64,000 nucleotides of DNA from DATARN01 sp036264135 (GCA_036264135.1 DATARN010000011.1:42225-106224); one strand, 5' to 3'; counted from the first letter of the stretch, positions 7,783-17,774 are shown. The notes: generated by a model not told the origin, from the sequence alone. A program made the numbers and translations.

Positions 7783-7835
7783 GCCGTCTTGACGAGTCCT
7801 TTCGAATCTTGCCGCTCTCTTGTCTGGGGCGCATC

Positions 7836-7872
7836 CGTATACTATCGTAAACGCCGTCTTCTATTGTTTACC
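7836..7872. promoter_or_regulatory. candidate operator cluster (site 3)
   Basis: CGTATACTAT (7836-7845) is followed directly by CGTAAACG; TATCGTAAACG (7843-7853) differs from the site 1 element at one base. A second half-site, TATTGTTTACC (7862-7872), lies 8 bases further. The region is the AT-richest part of the divergent spacer between the 216-aa unknown gene and the carbamate kinase gene. It could hold both promoters and the operator. Confidence 0.5.
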
Positions 7873-7941
7873 CGCCGGGGCTCGCCGGGTCCCGGCGCAC
7901 CGACCGACCCATTCGTCCCTTCCCTTCGGGAGCCGTCGACC

Positions 7942-8928
7942 GTGGCCAAGACCGCAATCGTCGCCTTGGGCGGCAACGCCCTCATCCGTGAGGGTCAGTC
8001 CGGCACCTACCAGGAGCAGGAGGCCAACGCCACCGCCATGGCCAAGTCGGTGTGCTCCCTGCTGCGCACCGGGTGGCGCGTGGTGCTGGTGCACGGCAAC
8101 GGTCCCCAAGTCGGCAACCTCGCCATCCAGCAGGAAGAGGGCGCCTCCCTCGTTCCCCCTCAACCGCTGTTTGCGTTGGGTTCGATGACCCAGGGTCAAC
8201 TGGGGAGCCTGATCTGCCTGGCCCTGCACCGAGTCGGTGACCCGTGGCTCACTGGGGCGGCCAGCATCGTGACGCACGTGGCGGTCGCGGCGGACGATCC
8301 GGCATTTATGACGCCCAGTAAGCCCATCGGCCCCTTTTTCCCCCAGGAGGAAGCCGCCGACCTCGAGCGGTCGCGGCGGTGGGTTATGAAGGAGGACGCC
8401 GGGCGGGGGTACCGGCGGGTCGTGGCGTCACCCGAGCCGGTCGGGATCGTGGAAACGGCGGCCATCCGGACCCTCCTCGACGCGGGCCAGGTCGTCGTCG
8501 CCGCCGGCGGTGGCGGCGTCCCGATCGTGCGCACCGCCACCGGCTACGCCGGCGTCGACGCCGTCATCGACAAGGACTATGCCGCCCAGCAACTGGCGAC
8601 GTCCCTCGCCGCCGAGGCGCTGGTGCTGGTCACGGGTGTCGAGTCGGTGCTCCTCGACTACGGCACCCCGCAGCAGCGCGCCATCGAGGAGATGGCCTGC
8701 GCCGAGGCCGAGCGGTACCTCGCCGAGGGGCAGTTCCCCGAGGGCAGCATGGGGCCCAAGGTGCGGGCGGCGGTGCGTTTCCTCCGCTACGGCGGCGAGG
8801 TGGCGGTGATCACCAGCCCCGAGCTGGTCTACGCCTCCCTGGAAGGAACGGTGTCCCAGCTGGAGGGCACGACCGGCACCCGCATCGTCCGGGTGCGGCC
8901 CGGCGCCGCCCTTGGAGCCCGCCGATGA
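7942..8928 (+). CDS. arcC: carbamate kinase
   Basis: 328 aa, full length for the family. The N-terminal IVALGGNALI and the VHGNGPQVGN segment (about 50-59), AAGGGGVPIV and VDAVIDKDYAAQ are carbamate-kinase hallmarks. The enzyme interconverts carbamoyl phosphate + ADP with carbamate + ATP. The start is a GTG at 7942, chosen because the family begins about 6 residues before IVALGGN. It is the first gene of a rightward operon with fdrA (ATGA overlap) and a glycosyltransferase (GTGA overlap). No arginine deiminase genes are present. Carbamate kinase next to FdrA is known from purine/allantoin-oxamate catabolism, where carbamoyl phosphate from oxalurate is used to make ATP. Confidence 0.93.
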   Translation: MAKTAIVALGGNALIREGQSGTYQEQEANATAMAKSVCSLLRTGWRVVLVHGNGPQVGNLAIQQEEGASLVPPQPLFALGSMTQGQLGSLICLALHRVGDPWLTGAASIVTHVAVAADDPAFMTPSKPIGPFFPQEEAADLERSRRWVMKEDAGRGYRRVVASPEPVGIVETAAIRTLLDAGQVVVAAGGGGVPIVRTATGYAGVDAVIDKDYAAQQLATSLAAEALVLVTGVESVLLDYGTPQQRAIEEMACAEAERYLAEGQFPEGSMGPKVRAAVRFLRYGGEVAVITSPELVYASLEGTVSQLEGTTGTRIVRVRPGAALGARR

Positions 8929-10475
8929 GCGCCGCGGTCGAGGTACTCCGGGACACCTACGTGGATTCGGTCGTGCAGCTTTCCGGGACGCGCGCCATGT
9001 CGCAGGTGGACGGGGTCGACTGGGCGGCGGCGGCCATGGCGACCGCCGCCAATCTCGAGACGCTGCGCAGCAAGGGAATCGACGGGCCGCCACTGGACGG
9101 CGCCCGGGCCAACGACCTGTTTCTTGCCGTGCTGGCCGGGGACGACGAAGCGGCCGGCGCCGCCATCGCGGCGGGAAAGTCGGCGCTGTTCGCGACGTCC
9201 TCGCCGGGCGCCTCTGCGGCCGGAGCGCCTCGGGCCGCCCGTGACTTGGGCGAGGCGCTGGGCCGGCTGGAAGACGGCGCGGGCGTCGCCATCGTGTCGG
9301 TTCCCGGCGCCTACGCCGCCGTGGAAGCGCACAAGGCGCTGACGGCGGGGCTGCATGTCCTTCTCTTTAGCGACAACGTCCCCCTCGACGAGGAGATCGA
9401 GCTCAAGGACCGGGCGACGGACCTCGGGCTGCTGCTCATGGGACCCGGCGCCGGCACCGCCATGCTGGGCGGCACCGGCCTCGGTTTCGCCAACGTGGTG
9501 ACGCCCGGGACGGTCGGGGTGGTGGCCGCCGCCGGCACCGGAGCCCAGGAGGCCATGAGCCTGCTCGACCAGTGGGGGGCCGGCGTATCCCAGGTGATCG
9601 GCCTCGGCGGCCGCGACCTGAGCGAGGCGGTGGCCGGCCGCATGGCCCGGGCGGCCATCGCCGCCCTGGCGGGTGACCCGGGCACCGACGCCATCCTTCT
9701 CGTCTCCAAACCCCCCGACCCGGCGGTGGCTCGTACCGTCATCGCGGCGGCGGGAGAAACGCCGCTGGTGGCCGCCCTGATCGGCCTGCGTCAACCGCTC
9801 GCCGACCAGCCGCCGACGGTGACGACAACCGCCACGCTGGAAGAGGGAGTGGTGGCCGCCCTGCGCGCCGTCGGCCGTGACGGGCCCGATCCGACCGCCG
9901 GACTGTTCGAGCCAGTGGCGGCGGCATGCGACCGACTGGCACCGGCCCGGACGCTGATCCGGGGTCTCTTCTCGGGTGGCACGCTCTGCTACGAATCCCT
10001 CTCGCTGCTGCACGAGCTGGTCGGGCCGGTGTACTCCAACACCCCAATCCACAAACGGTGGGGCCTGCCGGCGCCCGACGGCGCCCACACCTGTCTCGAT
10101 TTGGGCGAGGAGGAGTACACCAAGGGGCGGCCCCATCCCATGATCGATCCCGAGGCCCGCATCGAGCTGATGCGCCAGGTGGGCGCCGATCCTCAGGTAG
10201 CGGTCATCCTCCTCGACGTGGTCCTCGGCTACGGCTCCCACCCCGATCCCGCCGGCCTCCTGGCGCCGGTCGCCCGGGAGGTCATGGCCGGCGGCGCTGG
10301 CCCGCAGGTCGTGGCCTACGTGCTCGGCACGGCGGGCGATCCCCAGGGACTGGCCGGCCAACGCCAGGTCCTTCGCGAGGCTGGCTGCATCGTGCCGGCC
10401 ACCGCGGCGCGGGCCACGTTGGCCGCCGCCGCGCTGGCCACCCGCCGGCCCGACCTGGTGCACCGCCTCCCGTGA
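8925..10475 (+). CDS. fdrA: FdrA family acyl-CoA synthetase-like protein
   Basis: 516 aa, related to the succinyl-CoA synthetase superfamily. Visible features are an N-terminal DTYVDSVVQL, an Ala-rich CoA-binding-like core with GPGAGTAMLGGTGLGFANVV, VAAAGTGAQEAMSLLDQWG, then GLFSGGTLCYES and SNTPIHKRWGL near the C-terminus. The start ATG at 8925 overlaps the carbamate kinase stop as ATGA. In enterobacteria FdrA (AllF) works with AllG and AllH as an oxamate carbamoyltransferase feeding carbamate kinase. The AllG (DUF1116) and AllH (DUF2877) partners are not visible here, so a carbamoyl-transfer or acyl-transfer role is likely but the substrate is open. The gene overlaps the next one, a glycosyltransferase, by 4 bases. 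Confidence 0.88.
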   Translation: MSAAVEVLRDTYVDSVVQLSGTRAMSQVDGVDWAAAAMATAANLETLRSKGIDGPPLDGARANDLFLAVLAGDDEAAGAAIAAGKSALFATSSPGASAAGAPRAARDLGEALGRLEDGAGVAIVSVPGAYAAVEAHKALTAGLHVLLFSDNVPLDEEIELKDRATDLGLLLMGPGAGTAMLGGTGLGFANVVTPGTVGVVAAAGTGAQEAMSLLDQWGAGVSQVIGLGGRDLSEAVAGRMARAAIAALAGDPGTDAILLVSKPPDPAVARTVIAAAGETPLVAALIGLRQPLADQPPTVTTTATLEEGVVAALRAVGRDGPDPTAGLFEPVAAACDRLAPARTLIRGLFSGGTLCYESLSLLHELVGPVYSNTPIHKRWGLPAPDGAHTCLDLGEEEYTKGRPHPMIDPEARIELMRQVGADPQVAVILLDVVLGYGSHPDPAGLLAPVAREVMAGGAGPQVVAYVLGTAGDPQGLAGQRQVLREAGCIVPATAARATLAAAALATRRPDLVHRLP

Positions 10476-11662
10476 CGGCGCGGGTGGCGCTGGTCACCTA
10501 CTCGACCAAACCCCGCGGCGGCGTCGTGCACACCCTGGCCCTCGCCGAGGCGCTGTGCGCCCTCGGCGTCGAGCCCACGGTCGTTGCCCTGGGCCACCCC
10601 GATCGGGAGGAGGGGTTCTATCGCCCCACCACGGCGCCGTACCTGCTGGTGCCCGCGCCCGACCCGGCCCCCACGCTGGAGGAACGGGTCTTCACGTCGG
10701 TCGACGCCCTGGCCGCCGGCTTGGCCGAGTTGGACAGCGAGTTCGACATCGTGCATACCCAGGACTGCATCTCGGCCCGGGCCGCCATGCGGGTGAGGTC
10801 CGAGGGCGCCGGCTTCACGGTGCTGCGGACCGTTCACCATGTCGACGACTTCACCACGCCGGCGCTGATCGACTGTCAGCGCCAGGCGATCCTGGAACCG
10901 GATCACCTTCTGGTCGTCAGCGAGTACTGGCGCCAGCTCCTCGAACGGGAGTACGGGGTTCGCTCCCAGGTCGTCCACAACGGCGTGGACCCGGCCCGAT
11001 TCGGCCCGATCACCCGGGCGGAGAGTGCGGCGTTTCGGGAGCGGGTGGGGGCGAAGGATCGGTTCTTGTTTCTCGCCGTGGGCGGCATCGAGCCCCGAAA
11101 GGGGAGCGTGTATCTCCTCGAGGCCCTCAGCCGGCTGAAGAAGCGCATCGATCCGAGCCCCGTGCTGGCCGTCGTCGGCGGCCACTCCTTCCAGGACTAC
11201 ACCACCTATAGAGACGCCGCCCTGGCCCGCCTCCCCGAGCTGGGCCTCACCCTCGGCCGCGATGTCGTCCTTCTCGGAACCGTCTCCGACGACGACCTGG
11301 CGGCGTGGTATCGAGCGGCCGACGCCCTGGCCTATCCCAGCCTGAAGGAGGGATGGGGGCTGGTCGTGCTGGAGGCCATGAGCGCCGATCTTCCCGTGGT
11401 GGCGACCAACATCCCGGTCTTCCGCGAATACCTGGCCGACGGCACCAACGCCCTCTTGGTGGCGCCCGAGGATCCCGACGACCTGGCGAGCGCCATGGAA
11501 GCCCTGGTGACCGCCCCCGAACTGCGCCGCCGCCTCGTTGCCGGCGGCCACCGAGTCGTCGACCGGTTTACGTGGCCGGCGTCCGCCCGGCAGCATTTGG
11601 GGATTTATCAGTCGGTGCACGGGGCAAAAAAGGTGAATCCCATCCGCACCACCCACCAGTAA
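10472..11662 (+). CDS. glycosyltransferase, MSMEG_0565 family (GT4 type)
   Basis: 396 aa, GT-B fold. The N-terminal Rossmann part begins ARVALVTYSTKPRGGVVHTLALAEAL and contains DIVHTQDCISA and RTVHHVDDF. The C-terminal part has VVHNGVD, FLAVGGIEPRKGS and the E-x7-E nucleotide-sugar motif in KEGWGLVVLEAM. The start GTG at 10472 overlaps the fdrA stop as GTGA. MSMEG_0565-type glycosyltransferases are known from the same Nit1C-type neighbourhoods as the radical SAM, GNAT and AIR-synthase-like proteins seen here, so this ends the accessory locus. It implies that the product of the locus carries a sugar at some stage; neither donor nor acceptor is known. The next gene, a sigma factor, is 11 bases downstream. 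Confidence 0.88.
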   Translation: MTARVALVTYSTKPRGGVVHTLALAEALCALGVEPTVVALGHPDREEGFYRPTTAPYLLVPAPDPAPTLEERVFTSVDALAAGLAELDSEFDIVHTQDCISARAAMRVRSEGAGFTVLRTVHHVDDFTTPALIDCQRQAILEPDHLLVVSEYWRQLLEREYGVRSQVVHNGVDPARFGPITRAESAAFRERVGAKDRFLFLAVGGIEPRKGSVYLLEALSRLKKRIDPSPVLAVVGGHSFQDYTTYRDAALARLPELGLTLGRDVVLLGTVSDDDLAAWYRAADALAYPSLKEGWGLVVLEAMSADLPVVATNIPVFREYLADGTNALLVAPEDPDDLASAMEALVTAPELRRRLVAGGHRVVDRFTWPASARQHLGIYQSVHGAKKVNPIRTTHQ

Positions 11663-11673
11663 GGTTCGTTGCC

Positions 11674-12255
11674 ATGGCTAATCAGGCGCAGTTCGCTGAC
11701 CTTGCCATGCCACACATGAGTTCGTTATACACCGCTGCCCTGCGGATGACCCGCAATCCCTCCGATGCCGAGGACCTGGTCCAGGAGACCTACCTCAAGG
11801 CCTACCGAGCCTTCGGGACGTTCCAGGAGGGGACCAACCTCAAGGCGTGGCTGTACAAGATCCTGACCAACACCTTCATCAACTCCTACCGCTCGAAGAA
11901 ACGCCGACCCGAGCAGACCGAGCTCGACGACGTCGAGGACCTCTACCTCTACCGACGCATGGGCGGGCTGGAGGCGGTGGCCGCCGGCCGCAGCGCCGAG
12001 GAGGAGGTCATGGAGCACTTCACAGAGTCGGATGTCAAGAACGCCGTCGAGTCGCTGCCGGAGACGTTCCGCATGGCCGTCCTCCTCGCTGACGTCGAGG
12101 GGTTTTCCTACAAGGACATCGCCGAAATCATGGACATCCCCATCGGAACGGTGATGAGTCGGTTGCATCGCGGAAGAAAGGCGCTGCAGAAGGCGTTGTT
12201 CGACTTCGGTATGCAGCGGGGTCTTGTCGCCCCGGTGCCGGAGAGCCAAAGTTGA
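11674..12255 (+). CDS. sigH: ECF RNA polymerase sigma factor, SigH/SigR type
   Basis: 193 aa. Sigma region 2 (MTRNPSDAEDLVQETYLKAYRAFGTF, then NLKAWLYKILTNTFINSYR) and region 4 (SLPETFRMAVLLADVEGFSYKDIAEIMDIPIGTVMSRLHRGRKAL) are intact. This is the group that controls thiol-oxidative stress in actinobacteria (SigR of Streptomyces, SigH of mycobacteria). The ATG at 11674 follows a short AAGG ribosome site. The anti-sigma gene follows 6 bases after the stop, the usual arrangement for redox control. Long upstream in-frame extension inside the glycosyltransferase gene is not the start, because the family begins just before region 2. Confidence 0.93.
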   Translation: MANQAQFADLAMPHMSSLYTAALRMTRNPSDAEDLVQETYLKAYRAFGTFQEGTNLKAWLYKILTNTFINSYRSKKRRPEQTELDDVEDLYLYRRMGGLEAVAAGRSAEEEVMEHFTESDVKNAVESLPETFRMAVLLADVEGFSYKDIAEIMDIPIGTVMSRLHRGRKALQKALFDFGMQRGLVAPVPESQS

Positions 12256-12261
12256 GACCTC

Positions 12262-12582
12262 ATGAACGAGCAGGACGATCATCAGACCGGAGCCGGCGGG
12301 GGGAAGCCGTTCTGGACTGACAAGTCAGGGTGCCGGGAGGCAATCGACACCCTGTACCACTACCTCGACGGCGAGTTGACGCTGGAGCGACGGCAGGAGA
12401 TCGTCCTCCACCTGCACGAATGCGCTCCCTGCCTCGACGCCTTCGACTTCGAAGCCGAGCTCAAGGCGGTCATCAGCCGCAAGTGCCGCGACCAGGTGCC
12501 CGAAGCCCTCCGTCAGCGGGTGTACCGAGCCCTCATCGAGGCATCCGGCGAGTTGCCCGGTCCCGAATATCACTGGGAATAG
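12262..12582 (+). CDS. rsrA: zinc-binding anti-sigma factor (RsrA/RshA type, mycothiol system)
   Basis: 106 aa. The ZAS motif H50-x3-C54-x2-C57 (HLHECAPC) is intact, with additional cysteines C24 and C75. In this family a zinc-bound reduced form holds the SigR/SigH sigma factor, and disulfide formation releases it. The spacing of C24, H50, C54 and C57 matches the redox-sensing set. The start ATG at 12262 is 6 bases past the sigma factor stop; the two are almost certainly co-transcribed and autoregulated. The N-terminal 20 residues are Gly/Asp-rich and variable. Confidence 0.9.
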   Translation: MNEQDDHQTGAGGGKPFWTDKSGCREAIDTLYHYLDGELTLERRQEIVLHLHECAPCLDAFDFEAELKAVISRKCRDQVPEALRQRVYRALIEASGELPGPEYHWE

Positions 12583-12610
12583 CCTGACATAGCGAGCGTT
12601 GAGGACATAC

Positions 12611-12799
12611 ATGAGCGATCGATCTCTCGGGGGACACGCCCTCGTCGGAAACGAACGACCGTCACGGTCTTTCGCCAAGAACCGCGTGTGCCGTGAACCG
12701 AATTGCACCACCCGCCTTTCCATCTACAACAACGGTAAGTACTGCTACCAGCACGAGCCGATGGCCGTTCCCCGCACCCGCGGCCGCAAGATCGCCTGA
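12611..12799 (+). CDS. small zinc-finger-like protein
   Basis: 62 aa. A single motif, C-x4-C-x11-C-x2-H (CREPNCTTRL to YCYQHEP), looks like a compact zinc site; the rest is basic and probably nucleic-acid facing (ends RTRGRKIA). The start is the ATG at 12611, because the family-like part begins soon after and an upstream GTG/ATG at 12599 would add only MRTY. Small proteins of this shape are common beside ECF sigma/anti-sigma pairs in actinobacteria. The position 28 bases after the anti-sigma gene suggests the same transcript. Function unknown. Confidence 0.7.
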   Translation: MSDRSLGGHALVGNERPSRSFAKNRVCREPNCTTRLSIYNNGKYCYQHEPMAVPRTRGRKIA

Positions 12800-12864
12800 G
12801 CCCTCCACCCGCCGCGGCGTGACCGCCGCCGGTTACGGGTAGGTGAGTGGCTACCATCGTCAAC

Positions 12865-12999
12865 ATGCGGATCCTCGCTGCAGAGGTGTGGACCTATTGG
12901 ATCTCCTTCTTCATCATCGCCCCCGTCATCCTGCTGTGCATCGGGATCGGGATCGCGTATCTCGTGAAGGTCGTCAGCCTGAAGTACCCGAAGCAGTAG
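12865..12999 (+). CDS. small single-span membrane protein
   Basis: 44 aa, too short for most gene callers. The reading frame encodes a short N-terminus with acidic and aromatic residues, one hydrophobic span of about 23 residues (WISFFIIAPVILLCIGIGIA within it), and a basic C-terminus ending KYPKQ. The positive C-terminal tail suggests a cytoplasmic C-terminus. The stop is 4 bases before the start of the metallopeptidase gene, which supports a real coupled gene. Function unknown. Confidence 0.5.
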   Translation: MRILAAEVWTYWISFFIIAPVILLCIGIGIAYLVKVVSLKYPKQ

Positions 13000-13003
13000 C
13001 CCG

Positions 13004-14107
13004 GTGACGGAGCCCGTTGCCTGGGACCTGGCGGAGCGCGTGGCGGTGCGTGTCGCCGGCCACGAGCCCCTCGAGGACTCGTATCTCTATCGCACCCTGG
13101 AACCCGACTTCGAGGAGCTGACGGCCGAAGCCGAGGAGCTCGTGGAGAAGGAGACGGGACTGACCTCCTCCGCCGGCCCCGCCCGGGCTCGGGTCACCGA
13201 CCGGGCCGGTTGGGTGCACGCCAACATCGCCTCGTTCCAGCGGTTGCTGCGGCCGGTCACGGACAAGCTGGCCAACGCCTTGGGCCAGCCCACCAACCTC
13301 GGACCGGTGCCCATCCCCGTCGCCAAGGTCGGGCGCAGCGTCGCCGGCACCCAGGTCGGCCTGCTGCTCGGCTGGATGAGCACACGTGTCCTGGGCCAGT
13401 ACGACCAGTTGCTCATCGAAGACGAGCATCCCGAGGATCAGGACATCGTCTACTACGTGGGCCCCAACGTGCTGGCCCTGGAGAAGCGCTTCGCCTTCCC
13501 GCCTCGGGAGTTCCGGCTGTGGCTGGCCCTGCACGAGGTCACGCACCGCATGCAGTTCACCGGCGTGGAGTGGATGCGGCCCTACTTCCTTTCCCTCATC
13601 GAGTCGACCCTTTCCGGGGTCGACCCCGACCCGCGCCGCTTCCTCGACGCCCTCCGCCGGGCGACCGAAGCCGTCCGCAACGGCCAGAACCCCCTCGACG
13701 AGGGTGGCCTGATCACCTTGCTGGCCGGTCCCGAGCAGTACGAGGCCATCCAGCAGATCGGCGGCCTCATGAGCCTGCTGGAGGGCCACGGCGACGTGAC
13801 CATGGACCGGGCCGGCGCCGACCGCATCCCGAGCTCCGAGCGCTTCAGCCGAGTCCTCCGCCAGCGCCGGCAGCAGAAGGGCCCGATGAAGCTGATCAGC
13901 ACGCTGGTCGGGCTCGACGCCAAGATGCGCCAGTACGAGCAGGGCGAGCAGTTCATCGAGACCATCGAGGCGCAGATGGGCCCGGAGTTCCTCGCCAATG
14001 TCTGGCGGGGCCCGGAGTGGCTGCCCAACCTCGGCGAGATTCGCGAGCCCAGCCGCTGGATCGAGCGGGTCCGCTCGGGTGACCCGTCGCCCGCCGCCGC
14101 TCGCTGA
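13004..14107 (+). CDS. zinc-dependent metallopeptidase-like protein, DUF2342 family
   Basis: 367 aa. The metal motif HEVTHRMQF (HExxH, at about 176-180) sits in LWLALHEVTHRMQFTGVEWM. The segment VGPNVLALEKRF before it and the C-terminal GLDAKMRQYEQGEQFIETIEAQMG with AWRGPE-like ending (NVWRGPEWLP) are typical of the actinobacterial family sometimes labelled as F420-biosynthesis associated. The start is a GTG at 13004, 4 bases after the small membrane protein stop. It precedes tilS, hpt and ftsH, an order common in actinobacteria. Substrate unknown; peptidase activity is predicted from the motif only. Confidence 0.85.
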   Translation: MTEPVAWDLAERVAVRVAGHEPLEDSYLYRTLEPDFEELTAEAEELVEKETGLTSSAGPARARVTDRAGWVHANIASFQRLLRPVTDKLANALGQPTNLGPVPIPVAKVGRSVAGTQVGLLLGWMSTRVLGQYDQLLIEDEHPEDQDIVYYVGPNVLALEKRFAFPPREFRLWLALHEVTHRMQFTGVEWMRPYFLSLIESTLSGVDPDPRRFLDALRRATEAVRNGQNPLDEGGLITLLAGPEQYEAIQQIGGLMSLLEGHGDVTMDRAGADRIPSSERFSRVLRQRRQQKGPMKLISTLVGLDAKMRQYEQGEQFIETIEAQMGPEFLANVWRGPEWLPNLGEIREPSRWIERVRSGDPSPAAAR

Positions 14108-14141
14108 CCGGCTCCTTCCCGGGCCCTCCTCCGCGCCGCCA

Positions 14142-15059
14142 GTGACGGCTACGAAGCCTGTCGCGGACGTGCGTCATGCGGCGCGCGACTCGCTGGCAGC
14201 CGAGCTGCTCCCCCGGTGCTCGTTCCCCCCCGCCGGGACGGCGGTGGCGTGCGCCGTCTCCGGTGGCGCCGACTCGCTCGCCCTTCTCGTTCTCGCCGTC
14301 GCCGCCGGCCTCCAGCCGACCGCCATCCACGTCGACCACGGGCTCCGCCCGGGCTCGGCGGGCGAGGCCTCCGTCGTGCAGGCCGCGGCGTCGGCGCTCG
14401 GCGCCGGCTTCCGGTCCGTCACCGTCTCGGTGGGGGAGGGCCCCAATCTCGAGGCCCGGGCCCGGGCGGCCCGCTACGCCGCCTTGCCTCCCGGCGTCCT
14501 GACCGGTCACACCGCCGATGACCAGGCCGAGACCATGCTGATCAACCTCCTGCGCGGCGCCGGCCTCGACGGGCTGGCCCCGATGCGCTCGGCGGCGCGC
14601 GTCGGCCGCCCGCTGCTCCGGCTGCGCCGGGGCGAAACGAGGGCTCTGTGCGCGGCGGCGCGTTTCACGCCGGTGGCGGACGAGAGCAACCACGACCCCC
14701 GCTTCGTCCGCACCCGGGTGCGCCACGAGCTTCTCCCCCTCCTGGCGGACATCGCCGGTCGCGACCCGGTCCCCATCCTGGGCCGCCAAGCGGCCCTGCT
14801 CGGCGAGGAGGGGGCGGTTCTCGACGCGCTCGCCGCCGGGTTCGACCCCACCGATGTCCGCGCCGCCCGTGAGCAGCCGCCCGCCCTGCTGCGTCGCGCC
14901 GTCCGGGCGTGGCTGCGGGCCGGCGACCCCGAGGAGCACCCGCCCTCCGCCGCCGAGGTGGAACGGGTCCTGGCCGTCATCCGCGGCGACGCCACGGCGT
15001 GCGAGCTGAACGGCGGGCGCACCGTGCGCCGGTCCCACGGTCGCCTATCCATCCGCTGA
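14142..15059 (+). CDS. tilS: tRNA(Ile)-lysidine synthase
   Basis: 305 aa. The PP-loop SGGADSLAL is at about residues 40-48, followed by HVDHGLRPGS and the family segment TGHTADDQAETMLINLLRGAG, ending with NHDPRFVRTRVRHELLPLL. TilS converts C34 of tRNA-Ile(CAU) to lysidine with ATP and lysine. The start is the GTG at 14142; an upstream extension into the metallopeptidase gene is rejected because the N-terminus would be far too long. It lies directly before hpt, the classical tilS-hpt-ftsH order. The C-terminal domain is short, as in other actinobacterial TilS. Confidence 0.93.
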   Translation: MTATKPVADVRHAARDSLAAELLPRCSFPPAGTAVACAVSGGADSLALLVLAVAAGLQPTAIHVDHGLRPGSAGEASVVQAAASALGAGFRSVTVSVGEGPNLEARARAARYAALPPGVLTGHTADDQAETMLINLLRGAGLDGLAPMRSAARVGRPLLRLRRGETRALCAAARFTPVADESNHDPRFVRTRVRHELLPLLADIAGRDPVPILGRQAALLGEEGAVLDALAAGFDPTDVRAAREQPPALLRRAVRAWLRAGDPEEHPPSAAEVERVLAVIRGDATACELNGGRTVRRSHGRLSIR

Positions 15060-15126
15060 CCCCCGGCCGCCGGCCCCCGGCCCGGGGTCGGCAGGGGCCC
15101 GACGGCCAAAAACAACTCGAAACCGG

Positions 15127-15158
15127 CCGAAAACCACCGGAAAACCACCCGGAAACCA
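15127..15158 (+). repeat. three short tandem units upstream of hpt
   Basis: CCGAAAACCA, CCGGAAAACCA and CCCGGAAACCA follow one another with a 10-11-base period, in the 132-bp gap between tilS and hpt. The run is A/C-rich in an otherwise G+C-rich spacer. It could be a protein-binding array or a chance low-complexity stretch; nothing further can be said. Confidence 0.4.
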
Positions 15159-15191
15159 GCCGGGAAGGGCACCGGCTACCGTGACCACGGC

Positions 15192-15758
15192 ATGGACGAG
15201 CCCCAGCCTGCCGGCGCCCGCCACGACCCGGCCCTCGGCCGGACCCTGATCGACGAAGGCACCCTGCAGGCCCGGGTGAAGGAGCTGGGCGAGGCAATCA
15301 CCCGCGACTATCAGGGCCGGGTCCCGCTGCTGGTCGGGGTGCTGAAAGGCGCCTTTGTCTTTATGAGCGACCTGGCCCGGGCCATCGACCTCCCCGTCGA
15401 GTTCGACTTCATGGCGGTCGCGTCCTACGGCCGGGCAACCAGGACGAGCGGCGTGGTGCGAATCGTAAAGGACCTCGATCTTGACTTGACCGACCGGTCG
15501 GTGCTCGTGGTGGAGGACATCGTCGACTCCGGGCTCACTCTGTCCTACCTGCGCAAAAACCTTCTGGCTCGCAACCCCGTCAGCCTCGAGGTCTGCGCCC
15601 TCTTGGTGAAGGAAGGGACCCAGCGCGTCGAGTCGGATCTGGCGTACACCGGGTTTCACATCCCTCCGGAGTTCGTCGTCGGCTACGGCCTTGACGCCGC
15701 CGAGCGGTACCGCAACTTGCCGTACATCTGTGTCTACGAGGGCTCCGAGGAGGGTTGA
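15192..15758 (+). CDS. hpt: hypoxanthine phosphoribosyltransferase
   Basis: 188 aa. The PRPP-binding motif VLVVEDIVDSGLTLSYL (about 104-120) is complete, with VGVLKGAFVFMSDL earlier and YRNLPYICVYEG at the end. It salvages hypoxanthine or guanine with PRPP to IMP/GMP. The ATG at 15192 leaves a 12-residue variable leader. It sits between tilS and ftsH, as in many Gram-positive bacteria; 84 bp separate it from ftsH. Confidence 0.95.
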   Translation: MDEPQPAGARHDPALGRTLIDEGTLQARVKELGEAITRDYQGRVPLLVGVLKGAFVFMSDLARAIDLPVEFDFMAVASYGRATRTSGVVRIVKDLDLDLTDRSVLVVEDIVDSGLTLSYLRKNLLARNPVSLEVCALLVKEGTQRVESDLAYTGFHIPPEFVVGYGLDAAERYRNLPYICVYEGSEEG

Positions 15759-15842
15759 CCGTGCCACCGACAACCAGCCGGCGCCAACGGGTGCTGCTAC
15801 CTATCCCCTGTAGCCTGGCCGGGATATGAGGCTGGCCGGGAA

Positions 15843-17770
<1,928 letters not shown>

Positions 17771-17774
<4 letters not shown>

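Noticed and set aside
1..11662. A standard Nit1C nitrilase cluster
   Set aside because: No nitrilase and no flavin-dependent oxidoreductase is present between the recognisable Nit1C-type genes, so the label was not applied.
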